Positions 36,395 to 47,429 of a stretch of DNA of 64,000 nt are shown here, piece after piece. The DNA lies in the NCBI RefSeq assembly GCF_003265705.1, contig NW_020312902.1, forward strand, positions 14,033,903-14,097,902, written 5' to 3'. Every line of letters begins with the position of its first letter. Position 1 is the stretch's first letter. The notes under the pieces are model-generated. The model had not been told where the DNA came from, did not search any database, and saw nothing but the letters and a program-made list of their open reading frames with translations. Origin of the DNA: Callorhinus ursinus (Eukaryota > Chordata > Mammalia > Carnivora > Otariidae). A program made the position numbers and the translations under genes.

Positions 36395-37080
36395 TCAGAA
36401 AAGACTTGAAACCAGGGGAAAAGAAAGGGAAAGAAAGAAAAAAGAAAGAGGAAAAAAAAAAGAAAAAAGAAAAAGATAAAAACAGAACAAAACAAAAAAA
36501 AACAGAATATGATCCAATATGATCAGACTAGTGTATAGATCAGTGCCACACACTAGATTTTGGGCGTATTTTGGTCTGTTAGAAGAAAGTGCTCCTAATA
36601 TTTTAAAGGAAGAAAGACTTATATATGTCCAAAATAAGGGTTGATACAATGAAGGCATGGAAGATGACTGTAAAGATGAAAATTATAAAGATTTTATAAA
36701 AGGAATTGATAAGATAAGAAGTTGTTTGAAAGGAGAAAGATTAAAAAACAAAGAAGAAAAAGAAAAAAGAAAAGGGAGAGAATGTGATCAAGCAGGAGAC
36801 TAGAACAAAGCCATACACCAGTGATTTAGGGTATATTTTGATCTGTTAGAAGAAACTGTATCTCAAAATTTTAGAGAACAACTTATATATATATATATGC
36901 CAAAACTAAGGGTAACTACTATGAAGGGATAAAATATGACTCTAAAAAATGAAAAATAAAACAATTTTTTTTAAAAAAGGGATTGATAAGATGTTGGTTG
37001 AAAAAGGGAAAAAGAAAAATTCAAAAAAAGAAAAAAAAACAGTTAAAAAAATCAACTTTGAAAAACTAATGAATCATGGT
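36395..37080 (-). repeat. L1 copy B leader: A-rich region with two diverged tandem units
   Basis: Lies between the CpG-rich 5' UTR and ORF1. Two units of about 265 bp share the order GATCA..., TATTTTGGTCTGTTAGAAGA / TATTTTGATCTGTTAGAAGA, ACTTATATAT, AAGGGATTGATAAGAT / AAGGAATTGATAAGAT and a poly-purine end. Unit 1 is about 36510-36775 and unit 2 about 36780-37045. Confidence 0.75.
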
Positions 37081-37189
37081 AAAAAAAGCCATGAATTCTA
37101 TGTGCAGTATTCCCCTAGCGCTGGAGTTCTCCCATTCTCCTTGATCGGTAAACTTGGTCTTGGTTTGCTGGCTGTTGGTGCTGATCTTC

Positions 37190-38147
37190 TGGGGGAGGGG
37201 CCTGTTGCCGTGGTTCCCAAATGTCTTTGCCGGAGGCGGAGTTGCCCCGCCCTTGTCAGTCCGGGCTAAGCAAGCTGCTGCGGTTTGCTCTCAGGAGCTT
37301 TTGTTCCCTGCAAGCTCTCCGTACAGCTTTGGAGGACCAGGGCGATAATGGCGGCCTCCCAATCTCTGTCCCAGAGGAGCTGAGAACTCGGGCCCCGCTC
37401 CTCAGTGCGCCCCCAGAGAAAAGCAGTCAATCACTCCCGTCTCCCCGGTCTCTGGCCGCACTCCGCGCTCACCCGGCCTGTGACCGAGCGTTTCTATCTC
37501 TGGCGCCCGACTCGGTGTGGAGTCTCCAAACCCAGCAGATCCCTGTGGTGCGCTCCCACGCCGCTCCTCCCCGGGGAGGAAGGGGAGTCTCCCCGGCTCT
37601 GCCGCTTGTTGGGTTCCTGCTGGAGGACCAGTGGCCCGACTTGGCCACGGATCACAGTTTATGGCAACCCTGAGCTGAGAACCTGCGCCTCGGCTCCGTC
37701 TCTGCAGCCGGCTTCCCCGCTCCGATACCTGGGAGCTCTGCCGCACTCAGGCACCCCCGGTCTTCTGTGACCCCAAGGGTCCTGAGTCCACACTGTCCCG
37801 CGAGGGTTCCACCTCCTGCTTAGCCACTGGAGCGACGTCCCTCAGCGGAGCTGACTTCTAAAAGTTCCGATTTTGTGCTCCGCGGCTCTAGCACTTGCCA
37901 GAAGCGGCCGACGGAGGCCCCCTCCCCCACCATCTCTCCTCCCGAATATCGCCTCGGATTCACTTCTCCGCAGGTCCTACCTTCCAGTAAGTGGTCACTT
38001 CTCTGTTCAGAGTGTTGTTGCTATTCTTCTCTTCGATCCCCTGTTGAGTTCGTAGGTGTTCAGAATGGTTTGATCCCTATTCAGCTGAATTCCTGAGACC
38101 AGACGAAACCCAGGTCTCCTACTCCTCCGCCATCTTGCTCCGCCCCC
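37190..38147 (-). promoter_or_regulatory. CpG-rich L1 5' UTR / internal promoter, copy B
   Basis: The sequence is GC-rich with many CG dinucleotides, in sharp contrast with the flanks. In L1s the 5' UTR holds the internal pol II promoter. The element start carries CAAGATGGCGG (about 38128-38138 in reverse), a YY1-type site. Open frames of 100-150 codons here arise from the CG composition and are not genes. Promoter activity is inferred. Confidence 0.7.
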
Positions 38148-38159
38148 CTCAACCTTTCT
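38148..38159. repeat. Target-site duplication of L1 copy B, right copy
   Basis: CTCAACCTTTCT, identical to 30936-30947. The following GTGCCTCAC continues the interrupted MIR. Confidence 0.9.
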
Positions 38160-38242
38160 GTGCCTCACATTTCCCACCTGTAAAGGGGCAAGGTGACAGC
38201 TTTCATCTCAGGGGTGTGAGGATGATTAAATGAAATAATCCA

Positions 38243-38441
38243 GGGGGACCTGGGTGGCTCAGTCATTAACCGTCTGCCTTCGGCTCAGGTCATGATCCCA
38301 GGGTCCTGGGATCCAGCCCCACCTCCGGCTCCCTGCTCCGCGGGAAGCCTCCTTCTCCCTCTCCCACTCCCCCTGCTTGTGTTCCCTCTCTCGCTGTGTC
38401 TCTCTCTGTCAAATAAATAAAATCTTTAAAAAAATAAAAAA
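38243..38441 (+). mobile_element. Can-SINE inside the split MIR
   Basis: Head GGGGACCTGGGTGGCTCAGT and an AAATAAATAAAATC tail. The target-site duplication TAAATGAAATAATCCA lies at 38227-38242 and 38442-38457. Confidence 0.96.
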
Positions 38442-38520
38442 TAAATGAAATAATCCATATATAAATCATTTAGAAGAATGCCTAAGACATTGTAATGTCC
38501 AATAAATGTAAGATAATCAG

Positions 38521-40353
38521 AAGATCAGGAAAAATAAAGATCCAAGGAATTATCTTAAAATGTGCTATAGGAGGTTTGTTCCCCTATACAGCTAATGACT
38601 TGTGCTGATCCATTGAAACCCTCCTATCATTCAGGCCATTTTACAGTTAAGTAAACCAGACTTGCATCCAGTCAGTCATAAAATTAACTTAGGGAGACAG
38701 TTCACCTTGAAAGGGCAGGGCCCAGATGCCAACAAAGAAACAGCGATTTCCAGTGCAGTTTCTTATTTATATATCTGAGGGGCAGGCCCATTCCCTAGAC
38801 TGCTAGGCACAAGAAATAGTGAATGCATATGACAATTTCCTAAGCCACACAAACATGAACTACACCGAAGTATTTTTCTCACTTGGGTCATTTCAATGTG
38901 TCACTTTGGTATGTAGTGTGATCCCATGCATCATAATCCCCTGGAGTAGTTAACTCTTCCAGTCTACATGTCAAGGGAAATCTCAGTATTCTCATCTGTA
39001 CAATGAATGTTCTGGGTAAAATAATCCAGTGTTCATGGTGTGGGGGTCAAGTTTATTTCCCTTCCCCTAAATTGTGGCTCCTCTCCTCCTCAGGTGAATC
39101 ACCCCCCTTCCAGCCAGCTATCGCTCACCGTGTGCTCACCACCACCCTCAAGGTCTGTGTGTGGGGAAAGCACAGAGCCCAGCACACAGGAATCAGGCAA
39201 TAAAGGATGACTGTGATTAGAGCCAAGTCAGGGCACCATCTTTTTAAATGAACCACACTATGACCATGTCATCTGGTTACTGGATATCAACTGGAATGCC
39301 AGGAGGCTAGCGGAATGTGGGAAGGCCAAATGGGAACTTGGCTGGGAAGATGCCCACCGCCTTTTCTGAAGTTGGATTGGCAAGTTACCACTCAAGTGAG
39401 AAGCTGAGTGAGTAAGGGGCTGGGAAGAAGAGGATCTACTGGTTGCTGGTCCTCAGGACCTGTCGGGAAACCTCATCTCCTACCGCAGCCCGAGTCTCAT
39501 CCTCTGAGTCCATCTCAAAATTTCAGTTATGGATGAAATGCCTGGCACACTGGCATGACCATCATTTCCTGGAACACTCTGGAAGCTTCTACCTCAAGTG
39601 CCAGTGGAGTCAGTTTTCTGCCTCAGGCCAGGGCTTCCTCAGATGTGGGCATGGATACAACTAAAGTATCTCAATCTGCTTTCAGAAGGAGCCCAATGCC
39701 CCCAACGGGGGCGGGGGGGTGCAATTTTCAACCAGTGGGGAATGGGAGTCAATGAACAATGTCCCAGTCTCCCCTCCTTTGACTAGACAACTCTGAAATA
39801 GTTTCAGTGTGGATCCTCAGAGAAATTCCAGTAGCACTGGAACTCAGATGCCCACAGGGTGACCAGCTGTCTCCCTCCCTCTACTGGCTTTTCTTCCTTC
39901 CTGGTCTTACTCTCCTGCTCCCTCACTCCAGCTTCCTGAGACCACCTCCCAAACCAGTGGAACCCAAGCTATGTCTCATTCTCTGATTTGGGGAATCCAC
40001 ACTGACACCCCCGACCACACCAAAGTTTTTTTCAGAGTCTTATAGCATCCTGTACAGAATCACAGCCTTGCTATACTGCCCTGTGGCTGCAGAGCCCCAA
40101 GGTCTTCCAAGGCCAAGATCAAGTGGAACCCTGAAACCCCAGGTGTCCTGGCACATAGATGGCACTCAGTAACTATTAGTTGAGTGGATACCAGCAATAT
40201 ATCTGCTGCCTGTGCATTGGAGGGCCAGGAGGCAACCGTTGGTCTTTTTAACAACTCAGGGAATTCCTTTTCTGTTTTAGAAGAGCTTATAAAATGAAAT
40301 TAAGACAGAGACGTCAGCAGCAGGGGAGAAAACATCTTAAGAAGGTCCATCTT
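38521..40353. other. Non-coding stretch
   Basis: Single-copy-like DNA. Open frames of about 60-75 codons only. I looked here for the missing 3' exons of CFAP58 and did not find them. Confidence 0.45.
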
Positions 40354-40558
40354 TGGGCGCCTGGGTGGCTCAGTTGGTTAAGCGTCCGCCTTTGGCTCAG
40401 GTCATGATCCCAGAGCCCTGGGATCAAGTCCTGCATCAGGCTCCCTGCTCAGTGGGGAGTCTGCTTCTCCCTGTCCATCTGCCCCTCCCCCTCCCCCTGC
40501 TTGTGTGTGCACTCTCTCTCTCTCTCTCAAATAAATAAATAAAATCTTAAAAAAAAAA
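40354..40558 (+). mobile_element. Can-SINE
   Basis: Head GGGCGCCTGGGTGGCTCAGT and an AAATAAATAAATAAAATC tail. A short target repeat (GAAGGTCCAT before, GGAGGTCCAT after) flanks it with one mismatch. Confidence 0.95.
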
Positions 40559-42564
40559 GGAGGTCCATTTTCTATTATGTCCACCCATGTCTGGCCCAAC
40601 AAAACACACCCCAGGTTTCTCCACCTTTTTGCTTGCCTCCTCGGAAAGAACCCAGCTTCATTCACCTCTGACTGTCCATCACCATAAACCACCTGCAGCC
40701 TCTCCTTCTCCTCCCTCCTCATCTCCTCTTACTCTTTTGATTTTTATGCTCTGTACTTCCATCAAGGAATCACAACAAAGGACTAGATCAAAGAAATTAA
40801 AACAAGTAAAGCTGATTGTGCTGCTGCTGTTCCTTTAAATCTCTTTCTCCCCCAGGCCTTGAAGCCGGAGGTGGCAAACTGCCTCCTGTGGATCAAGGGT
40901 TGTTCACAGTTGTGTTTCTGGGAAGTCCCTACAACGTTCTAAGGTCGCCAATATTTAAAATTCAGTATAGGAAACATAAAAATCCACATTTCAAGGTATT
41001 CTTGAAAAATTAAAGATCTGATGACATGAGAGCACAATGAACTAGGATGGGGTTAGCTGCTACCTAGAGATGGGACCCACAGCCCCCTATGTACTGCAAT
41101 CCCCAGCACTCGCTTTTGCCTCTGATGCAGAGGCCCCTGTCCATTTCATATTGCCATTTCTGATTGTGATACACAGTTTACTGTGGTCTCTCTTGTTACC
41201 TGCCTGGCCCTAAGGGTGGGTATATTTGAGCTTGCTACTCCATATTTAAACACTTAGAAAAAAACAAGTCCCAACTGCTGTGTCTGTTTCTTGTGAATTT
41301 AAGTGCCTCTGGCAAAAGGTTAGGGCTTCCTACTCTAATGCTATCATGCCTTATGCCATTATTTGGAATCCCATCTTGATGATGATGATGGTGATGATGA
41401 TGATGATGATGTAATGATACTTGGGTAATGGATGGTAATCACTTATGGCACATATGCCTGCCTAATCCTACAGATGCCATTTTGTTTTTTAAATAACAAC
41501 AGAAGAGATAAATAAATGCATTAAAAACAGAAAGAAGAGATCACCAGGAGGCACATCTCAGGTATGCTTGCATTGCCCTTGCTCCCTTAAAGGGAAGAGT
41601 AGAGTGGACTGGTAGGCAAAAGAAAAGAAATCCTTCCCATCCACACCCTAGATTCCAATTCTCACAAGAATGCAAACTTCTTCATCTTACCACTGAAGCT
41701 GTAAAGTCAAGCTCAAAAACCATTTTCACCTTAACCCTGAGCAAGGGGAGAACTCTGAGTGCACCCCATGAATCAGCAGGCCTTGGCACACAAAAGGGAC
41801 ACTGACAGTTTGCATCAAGTTTATAGATCCATAAACCCACAGTAAATACCAGACTCCTACAAAGTTAGAAGTTAGTAAAAAAAAAATGCAAAGGCAATAG
41901 GAAGAATAATTCCCATAACCTCTCAGAGCTCAAAGACAGAACTTAAATGGCTATGAAACATATCACTTACTGAATGACCACCATTCTTCCAACATTTAAT
42001 CAGTCACTAAACAAATATCTGTGGGCAAGAAACTAGGAATGAAATGATCATCAAGACAGACACAGGCACTGCTTTTGTGAAGCTTAGAGTCTAGCAGGAG
42101 TCATTAAACACATAATTACAATTATTTTGTTAATTACAAGTGTAAGGAGGGTATGAAAGAGACGTCAAGATATGGGAACATGTACCAGGAGATCTAACCT
42201 AGGAACGGGGACACCCCTGAAGAAATAGCATTTAAGTTAAGGCCTAAAGGTTGAGTAGGAGTTGCCCAGGCAGACAGCCTGTCCATCATTATTGAGGACA
42301 TCCTACATGTCCTGCTACCGTATCAGGCATTGGCGTTAGAGAGAGATGAATTATCCCTTTCCTCGAAGAACTCACAGTCTATTGGGGGTAAATAGGCTTC
42401 TATCTTATCTGCTGCAATGAAATGACGGGGTCTCTTCATCACCAGGTATCAAATTAAACAGTCATTTAAAAAATGTTCTGACACTCAGAAAAATTCAACC
42501 AAAAATCTTCCTAATTGCAACATGTTCTAAGTGCAGAGAATTTCTCAAATAATTAAAAAAAGGG
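40559..42564. other. Non-coding stretch
   Basis: Contains the GAT microsatellite at 41378 and dispersed old repeat-like text near 42280-42400 (GAACTCACAGTCTATTGGGG). No gene is recognised. Confidence 0.4.
41378..41413. repeat. (GAT)n microsatellite
   Basis: GATGATGATGATGGTGATGA continuing, with a single GGT interruption. Confidence 0.95.
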
Positions 42565-42762
42565 GGGGCGCCTGGGTGGCTCAGTCGTTAAGCGTCTGCC
42601 TTCAGCTCAGGTCATGATCCCAGGGTCCTGGGATCGAACCCCGCATTGGGCTCTCTGCTCGGTGGGAAGCCTGCTTCTCCCTCTCTCACTCCCCCTGCTT
42701 GTGTTCCCTTTCTCACTGTGTGTCTCTCTGTCAAATAAATAAAATCTTAAAAAAAAAAACAG
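42565..42762 (+). mobile_element. Can-SINE, consensus-like
   Basis: Very close to the arctoid consensus: GGCGCCTGGGTGGCTCAGTC, GTTAAGCGTCTGCCTTC, TGATCCCAGGGTCCTGGGAT and an AAATAAATAAAATC tail with a 10-A run. It inserted in an A-rich site. Confidence 0.95.
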
Positions 42763-43069
42763 ACGACATTGAGAAACTGTCGAATCCCGTGGAGCACCTG
42801 GGGCTTCCCCAAGATAACAAGACATGTCGTGTGGGGATCTGTAAGCCATAGGAGGAAACTTGCCGCAGGTGCAGGGCGACACAACATGCCAAAGAAAGGT
42901 TAAATGAGGGACTGAATAAAGGGGAGTGGAGCTGGATGTTAAACTTTGGAGAACTGTAAAACACTGTTTTGTGGTTAATAATGTTAACAATAATAATACA
43001 GTTAATTGTATCTGTATTAACTGATACAGATACAATAACTAATTGTATCTGTGTCTGTACATACAGAAC

Positions 43070-43190
43070 ATTGTTAAAGATAACCAAGCACACTGGCAAA
43101 GTTCTATGTGGACTTAACACATTCAATTCTGTGGGTAAGTACTATCATCATCCCCATTTTATGGATGAGAAACTAGGGATTAGAGAAGAC
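43070..43190 (-). repeat. MIR fragment
   Basis: TACTATCATCATCCCCATTT and GGATGAGAAACTAGGGATTA follow the antisense MIR. Confidence 0.65.
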
Positions 43191-44165
43191 AAGAAATGTC
43201 TGGGGGGGTGATTGGGACAAGTGGCTGGACTCACTAAACAAGGGACTTGGGCTTGAGTGGCCATGAAAGGATAAAAGATGAGGTGCTAGGCCTGTGGGAA
43301 GTGGGTAACTGATACTGAGACTCCTCCACATAAAGTTAGGGACTTAACAGGGTTACACCCTCAGTGAAAAGAGATGATAGTTAGAAGTCCACCCACCGGG
43401 ACAGGAAGACCACAAAGAAATCTAACAACATCTCCTGGGCTTTGAGTGAGGAAAAAAAGCTTTGGCTGTCTGGTGAATTTATATTCATGGCTCTTCTGTC
43501 ACAAGAGTTTGGGGTTCTAATATACATGAACTAAGTTGTCCAAGAAACCCCAAGGTGAGAGTTTAATATAAAAAATTATCCTAAGCAAGTGGTATCTCCT
43601 AGGGCACCTGGTAGAAACAAATGAAAGGGTGTACCCTTAACCTGAACCATTCCCAAGTCCTAGAAATAAAGCCTTTCTGAAAATTAGTCTACAACCCAAA
43701 ATTACAACACAAAAGGAAAAAGATCCAGCATGAATCAAAGTCAGCAGTCATAGTACACATAGTACACAAAGTACACATAGTACACAAAGACTGCCAAGGC
43801 CTTCAACTAATAGAATAAAGACTACAAAATAAATGTTTAAATTAATTAAAGACATAAGGGAAGAAATAAAAACATAAGAAAAAATCAAGACACTAGCAAC
43901 AAAAACCAGTCATATGGGGGAAAAAAACTCTAGAAAATAAAAATAAAATCATTGAAAAGGAAATCTTGTTCAATTGACTATTAGCAGATAAACACACCTT
44001 GACGATTAGTGAGTAAGAAGACAAAGCTGCAAAAATGTAACATAAGAGATAAAGAGAAGAAACTATCAAAGAGCCAGTAGATAAAGAAGAATGAATGAGA
44101 AAATCCAACCTATATCTGGTAAGAGTTCCAGAAAGAGTGAATAAAGAAGATAAAGAAGACACTAT

Positions 44166-44360
44166 TTTTTAAAAAGATTATTTATTTATTTTAGAGAGAG
44201 AAAGATCATGCATGTGTGTAGTGGAGAGGGGCAGAGGGAGAAGGAGAGAGAAACTCAAGCAGACTCCAAGTTACATGGGCCTTGATCTCACGACTATGAG
44301 ATCATGACCTGAGCCAAAATCAAGAGTCAGACACTTAACCAATGACACCACTTAGGTGCC
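44166..44360 (-). mobile_element. Older Can-SINE, reverse orientation
   Basis: AAAAAGATTATTTATTTATT, GAGAGAGAAAGATCATGC, ending ACACCACTTAGGTGCCC, a diverged head. Imperfect flanking repeat (GATAAAGAAGAC before, GATAAAGGCGAC after). Confidence 0.88.
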
Positions 44361-44809
44361 CTGATAAAGGCGACAAAGACAAATTCAGATTCTGATTCAG
44401 GAAACAGCAAATCCCAAGCACAGTCAGCAAAACTAAGTTCATACCAAATGCATTGTGCTGAAACTCCAGGACACCAAAGACAACTGGAAGCTCTAGCAAC
44501 CAAGCAGAAGCAAAGGCAGGATGCCTGAGGAAGAGCAAGAATCAGGAGACTAAGAGCAGACTTCTTAATGGCATCACTAGAAGCTAACACAAAGTCCTGC
44601 CAGCTTGAAAGTACAAACAGAAAATAGAATTTCAACTTAATCTCTCACGAGTATGGCCAAAATAAAAATATTTTCAGATAAGCAAAGGAGAGTACAGCCT
44701 CTGAAAAATTTATCACTGAAATAACTATGAAAAGATGCACTTTCAAAAGGTGATGGAACCTAAATATAAGGAATTGGGAATATGAAGAAATAGAAAACGA
44801 AAGAACTGG

Positions 44810-44914
44810 GGGTGCCTGTCTGGCTCAGTCGATGGAGCATGTGACTCTTGACCTCAGGGACATGAGCTCAAGCCCCACGTTGGGTGTAGAGCTTACTTTA
44901 AAAAATTAAAAAAC
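44810..44914 (+). mobile_element. Older short Can-SINE, host of a nested SINE
   Basis: GGTGCCTGTCTGGCTCAGTC, GACTCTTGACCTCAGGGAC and AAGCCCCACGTTGGGTGTAG, with an A-rich tail. Its target-site duplication is split: GAAAACGAAAGAACTGG at 44793-44809 pairs with GAAAACAAAAGAACTGG at 45108-45124, outside the next SINE. Confidence 0.88.
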
Positions 44915-45107
44915 AGGGACACCTGGGTGGCTCAGTCAGTTAAGCGTCTGCCTTTGGCTCAGGTCATGATCCTGGGGGTCCTGAGATCAAGTCCCGCAAA
45001 GGGAGCCTGCTTCTCCCTCTCCCTGCCCCCAACTCGTGCTCTCTCTCGCTATCTCTCTCTCTCAAATAAATAAATAAAATCTTTTTTAAAAAAAAATAAA
45101 AAACAAA
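44915..45107 (+). mobile_element. Can-SINE inserted in the tail of an older SINE
   Basis: Head GGACACCTGGGTGGCTCAGT and tail CAAATAAATAAATAAAATC. It sits in the A-rich tail of the 44810 SINE, whose outer 17-bp duplication encloses both. Confidence 0.92.
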
Positions 45108-46437
45108 GAAAACAAAAGAACTGGTAAACATCTTGGTAAATCTGAATAAACGTTCATTGACTCTATAAAAACCTGACTAATGCTGGCAGGACCATAGCGG
45201 GTATTTGGAGTTAAAGCATCCAGGTCCTTGTGTCGTTAAGAATAAGCGTATGGATCAACTATAGATTGGTTTAGACTTGATGTCCCCTATGTGTGTTCAA
45301 TATTTGAGGAAATCCTTAAGACACAGAGTGAGAATTACATTGAGTGGTGGGAGTTATTCAGAAAATAACTAGATAAACCAGGAAAAGGAAAATAGGAGTC
45401 ATTGGGAGAGAGAAGTAACTGATAGAGGGCAAAAAGAGAAAATAAAGAAAACTCAATCCAGAAAGCAGGAACAGACCTTTTTCGAACATTAAAATAATCA
45501 AGGTAAATAAAAGAAAATAAGTAGATAGAAGTAAACCTAAAATTATTAATAAATACAAGTAGACTAGACATACCAATCAAAAGACAAATACATCAGATTG
45601 GATTTTTTTTTTTAATTACAAGATACTCACCTAAAATATAAAGACACCAAAAGTTTAAAAGAGATGAGTTTTGTGCATAGAAAACTCATGCACAAAAATC
45701 CCAGGCAGAGTTACATTAATATCAGACAATTTTGTAAGTAAAAACATTAAGGATTGAAGAAAGTTCTCACATAATATTAAGGGCACAATTCACCAGGAAG
45801 AAATAACAATTGCAACCTTTTACTCACCTTAGGAACATAATCTAAAATGTACTTAAAGCAAAAAAAGTGACAGAACTATAAGGAGAAATAGATAAATCTC
45901 TAAACATTTTCTCAGTGATTATGCAGACAAAAAAATTAAGAAATATACAGATCTGGACAACATAATTAGCAAGGTTGATCTGATGAACATCATAGAGACG
46001 CCTGAAGCTTGAGAGTACACAACACTTTCAAGCACTCAGGCATCAGTTACAAAAACTGACCACCTTCATTGGTCCCAAAGCAAGTTTCAACAAATTCCAA
46101 AGAATCAGTAGAATACAGACCACTATGCAAAAAAATGAGAGATCAGTAACTAAAAGGTAACTTAAATGCATATATATTTGGGAATTTAAAGTTGTACTTT
46201 TAATTACCATAAGAGGAATAGCAGATATTTTTTAAGACTTACTCTCAAAGGAGAAATAATTCTGAAAACAGAAAATATTTAGAACTAAATGAAAATAAAA
46301 ATACCATATTTCAAACCCTGTGGGGAGGAACTCAAGAAATCATTTAAAGGATGTTTTATAGCTGTAAACACTTCTCATAGAAAAGTAGGTTTAACATTAA
46401 TGAGCTGAGCACCAGTCTTAAGACGGTAGAAAAAGAG

Positions 46438-46601
46438 GGGCGCCTGGGTGGCTCAGTCGTTAAACATCTGCCTTCGGCTCAGGTCATGATCCCAGGGTCC
46501 TGGGATCGAGCCCCACGTCGGGCTCCCTGCTCCGCGGGAAGCCTGCTTCTCCCTCTCCCACTCCCCCTGCTTGTGTTCCCTCTCTCGCTGTCTCTGTCAA
46601 A

Positions 46602-46632
<31 letters not shown>

Positions 46633-46652
46633 AATCTTTAAAAAAAAAAAAA
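46438..46652 (+). mobile_element. Can-SINE with long AAAT tail and extra 3' sequence
   Basis: Consensus-like head and body, and a tail of about eight AAAT units (46597-46631), then AATCTTT and an A run to about 46652. The target repeat AAGACGGTAGAAAAAGAG at 46420-46437 does not recur at the A run. It recurs, with one mismatch, at 46685-46702, after 26 bases of unique sequence and a second A run. Confidence 0.93.
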
Positions 46653-46834
46653 GAACAGTGTGAATCTCTGCTTTAAAGAAAAAAAAGAAGGTAGAAAAAG
46701 AGCAGAATAAATCCAAAGCCTATAGAAGGAAAGAAGTAATAAAATTAGAGCAGTCAATTAAGCACAAAACAAACTTACAACAAAATCTCCTTTTAAAGAA
46801 AACAACTCGATAGTAACCGGAAAGGCAAGGTAAC

Positions 46835-47190
46835 GCACTGGTAGAAAGTGTGAGCTCTGGAGGTGATGGTCTGGTTTGAGGCCTCTCTCTGCCACTTCCC
46901 AGTTGCGTGGCCTTGGGACGTGACTTGTGCCTGCATAGGTGGAGTCAGAGCCTAAATCCTAGACTACCCGCCAGACCCCAGTGCCCATGCACTGATTGTG
47001 AAGGTTATCCCCACAACAGGACTTCCAAGTTGTATACTCTGATGGGAGTAGCTTCCTCCCATAAAGAAACTGGGTATTACTGCCCCCATTGAACAGATGG
47101 AGAAACTGAGGTTTGGAGAATTTATGTAAGTCTCCCTCAAGTCATGTAATATAAGGCATTGGAGCTGATTCAAGACCAGATCTTTCTGAC
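46835..47190. repeat. Two MIR pieces in opposite orientation
   Basis: 46835-46950 reads GTGTGAGCTCTGGAGGTG and CTCTGCCACTTCCCAGTTGC, sense MIR. About 47085-47190 reads CAGATGGAGAAACTGAGGTT and GATTCAAGACCAGATC, antisense MIR. Confidence 0.7.
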
Positions 47191-47429
47191 TCCGGAGTCT
47201 GCCCTCCTAACCACCATGCTCATCTATAAGAGAAGAGGACTATCCCCATGGGCCATTCAGCAGAGCCCTGCTCTGGAAAGCTATTTCCTATATATACCCA
47301 ACCTCAGCGGCAATGTCTTTTGAAGGCAAAATGTAAAAGAGAAGGGGTAAAGGCATAGAAGCCCCTTGCTCAGGTATAGAAGTTCCTGCTCTAGTGTAAC
47401 CCAGCAGCTAAGCTCATGGGCTTTGGAGT

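Larger units (their letters stand above)
30948..38147 (-). mobile_element. Full-length L1 LINE copy B
   Basis: A 7.2-kb L1 in minus orientation. In its own sense it starts with GGAGCAAGATGGCGGAGGAG at about 38141 and runs through a CpG-rich 5' UTR, an A/T-rich region with two diverged tandem units, ORF1 (36321-35426), ORF2 (35344-31409) and a 3' UTR, to a poly(A) tail seen as a T run at 30948-30960. Perfect 12-bp target-site duplications flank it. Both ORFs are broken, so it cannot move autonomously. The CAAGATGGCGG near the 5' end matches the YY1-type site known at the start of other mammalian L1 promoters. A 100-N gap and a foreign segment lie at 34128-34318. Confidence 0.96.
30855..38520 (+). 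repeat. MIR split by L1 copy B and by a Can-SINE
   Basis: The left arm (30855-30947) reads AGAGCCAGACTGCCGAAG, ATGTGGCCTTGGGGGCAAG and TCTCAACCTTTCT. The right arm resumes at 38160 with GTGCCTCACATTTCCCACCT and GAGGATGATTAAATGAAATA, and ends after the SINE at 38243-38441 with ATAAATCATTTAGAAGAATG. Removing both insertions restores a continuous sense MIR. Confidence 0.85.
43620..46825 (+). mobile_element. Ancient HAL1/L1M body in sense orientation, split by SINEs
   Basis: A-rich text typical of the coding strand of an old L1: AAATATTTTCAGATAAGC (ORF1 end region), CAAGGTTGATCTGATGAACA, CCAAAGCAAGTTTCAACAAA and GCAGTCAATTAAGCACAAAA. Four SINE insertions interrupt it. No intact frame remains. 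Limits are approximate; HAL1 and L1M cannot be separated by eye. Confidence 0.6.

Noticed and set aside
37154..37770. Open frames of 64-150 codons on both strands in the L1 5' UTR
   Set aside because: They come from the CG-rich composition with few stop codons. An antisense ORF like the primate ORF0 cannot be supported here.
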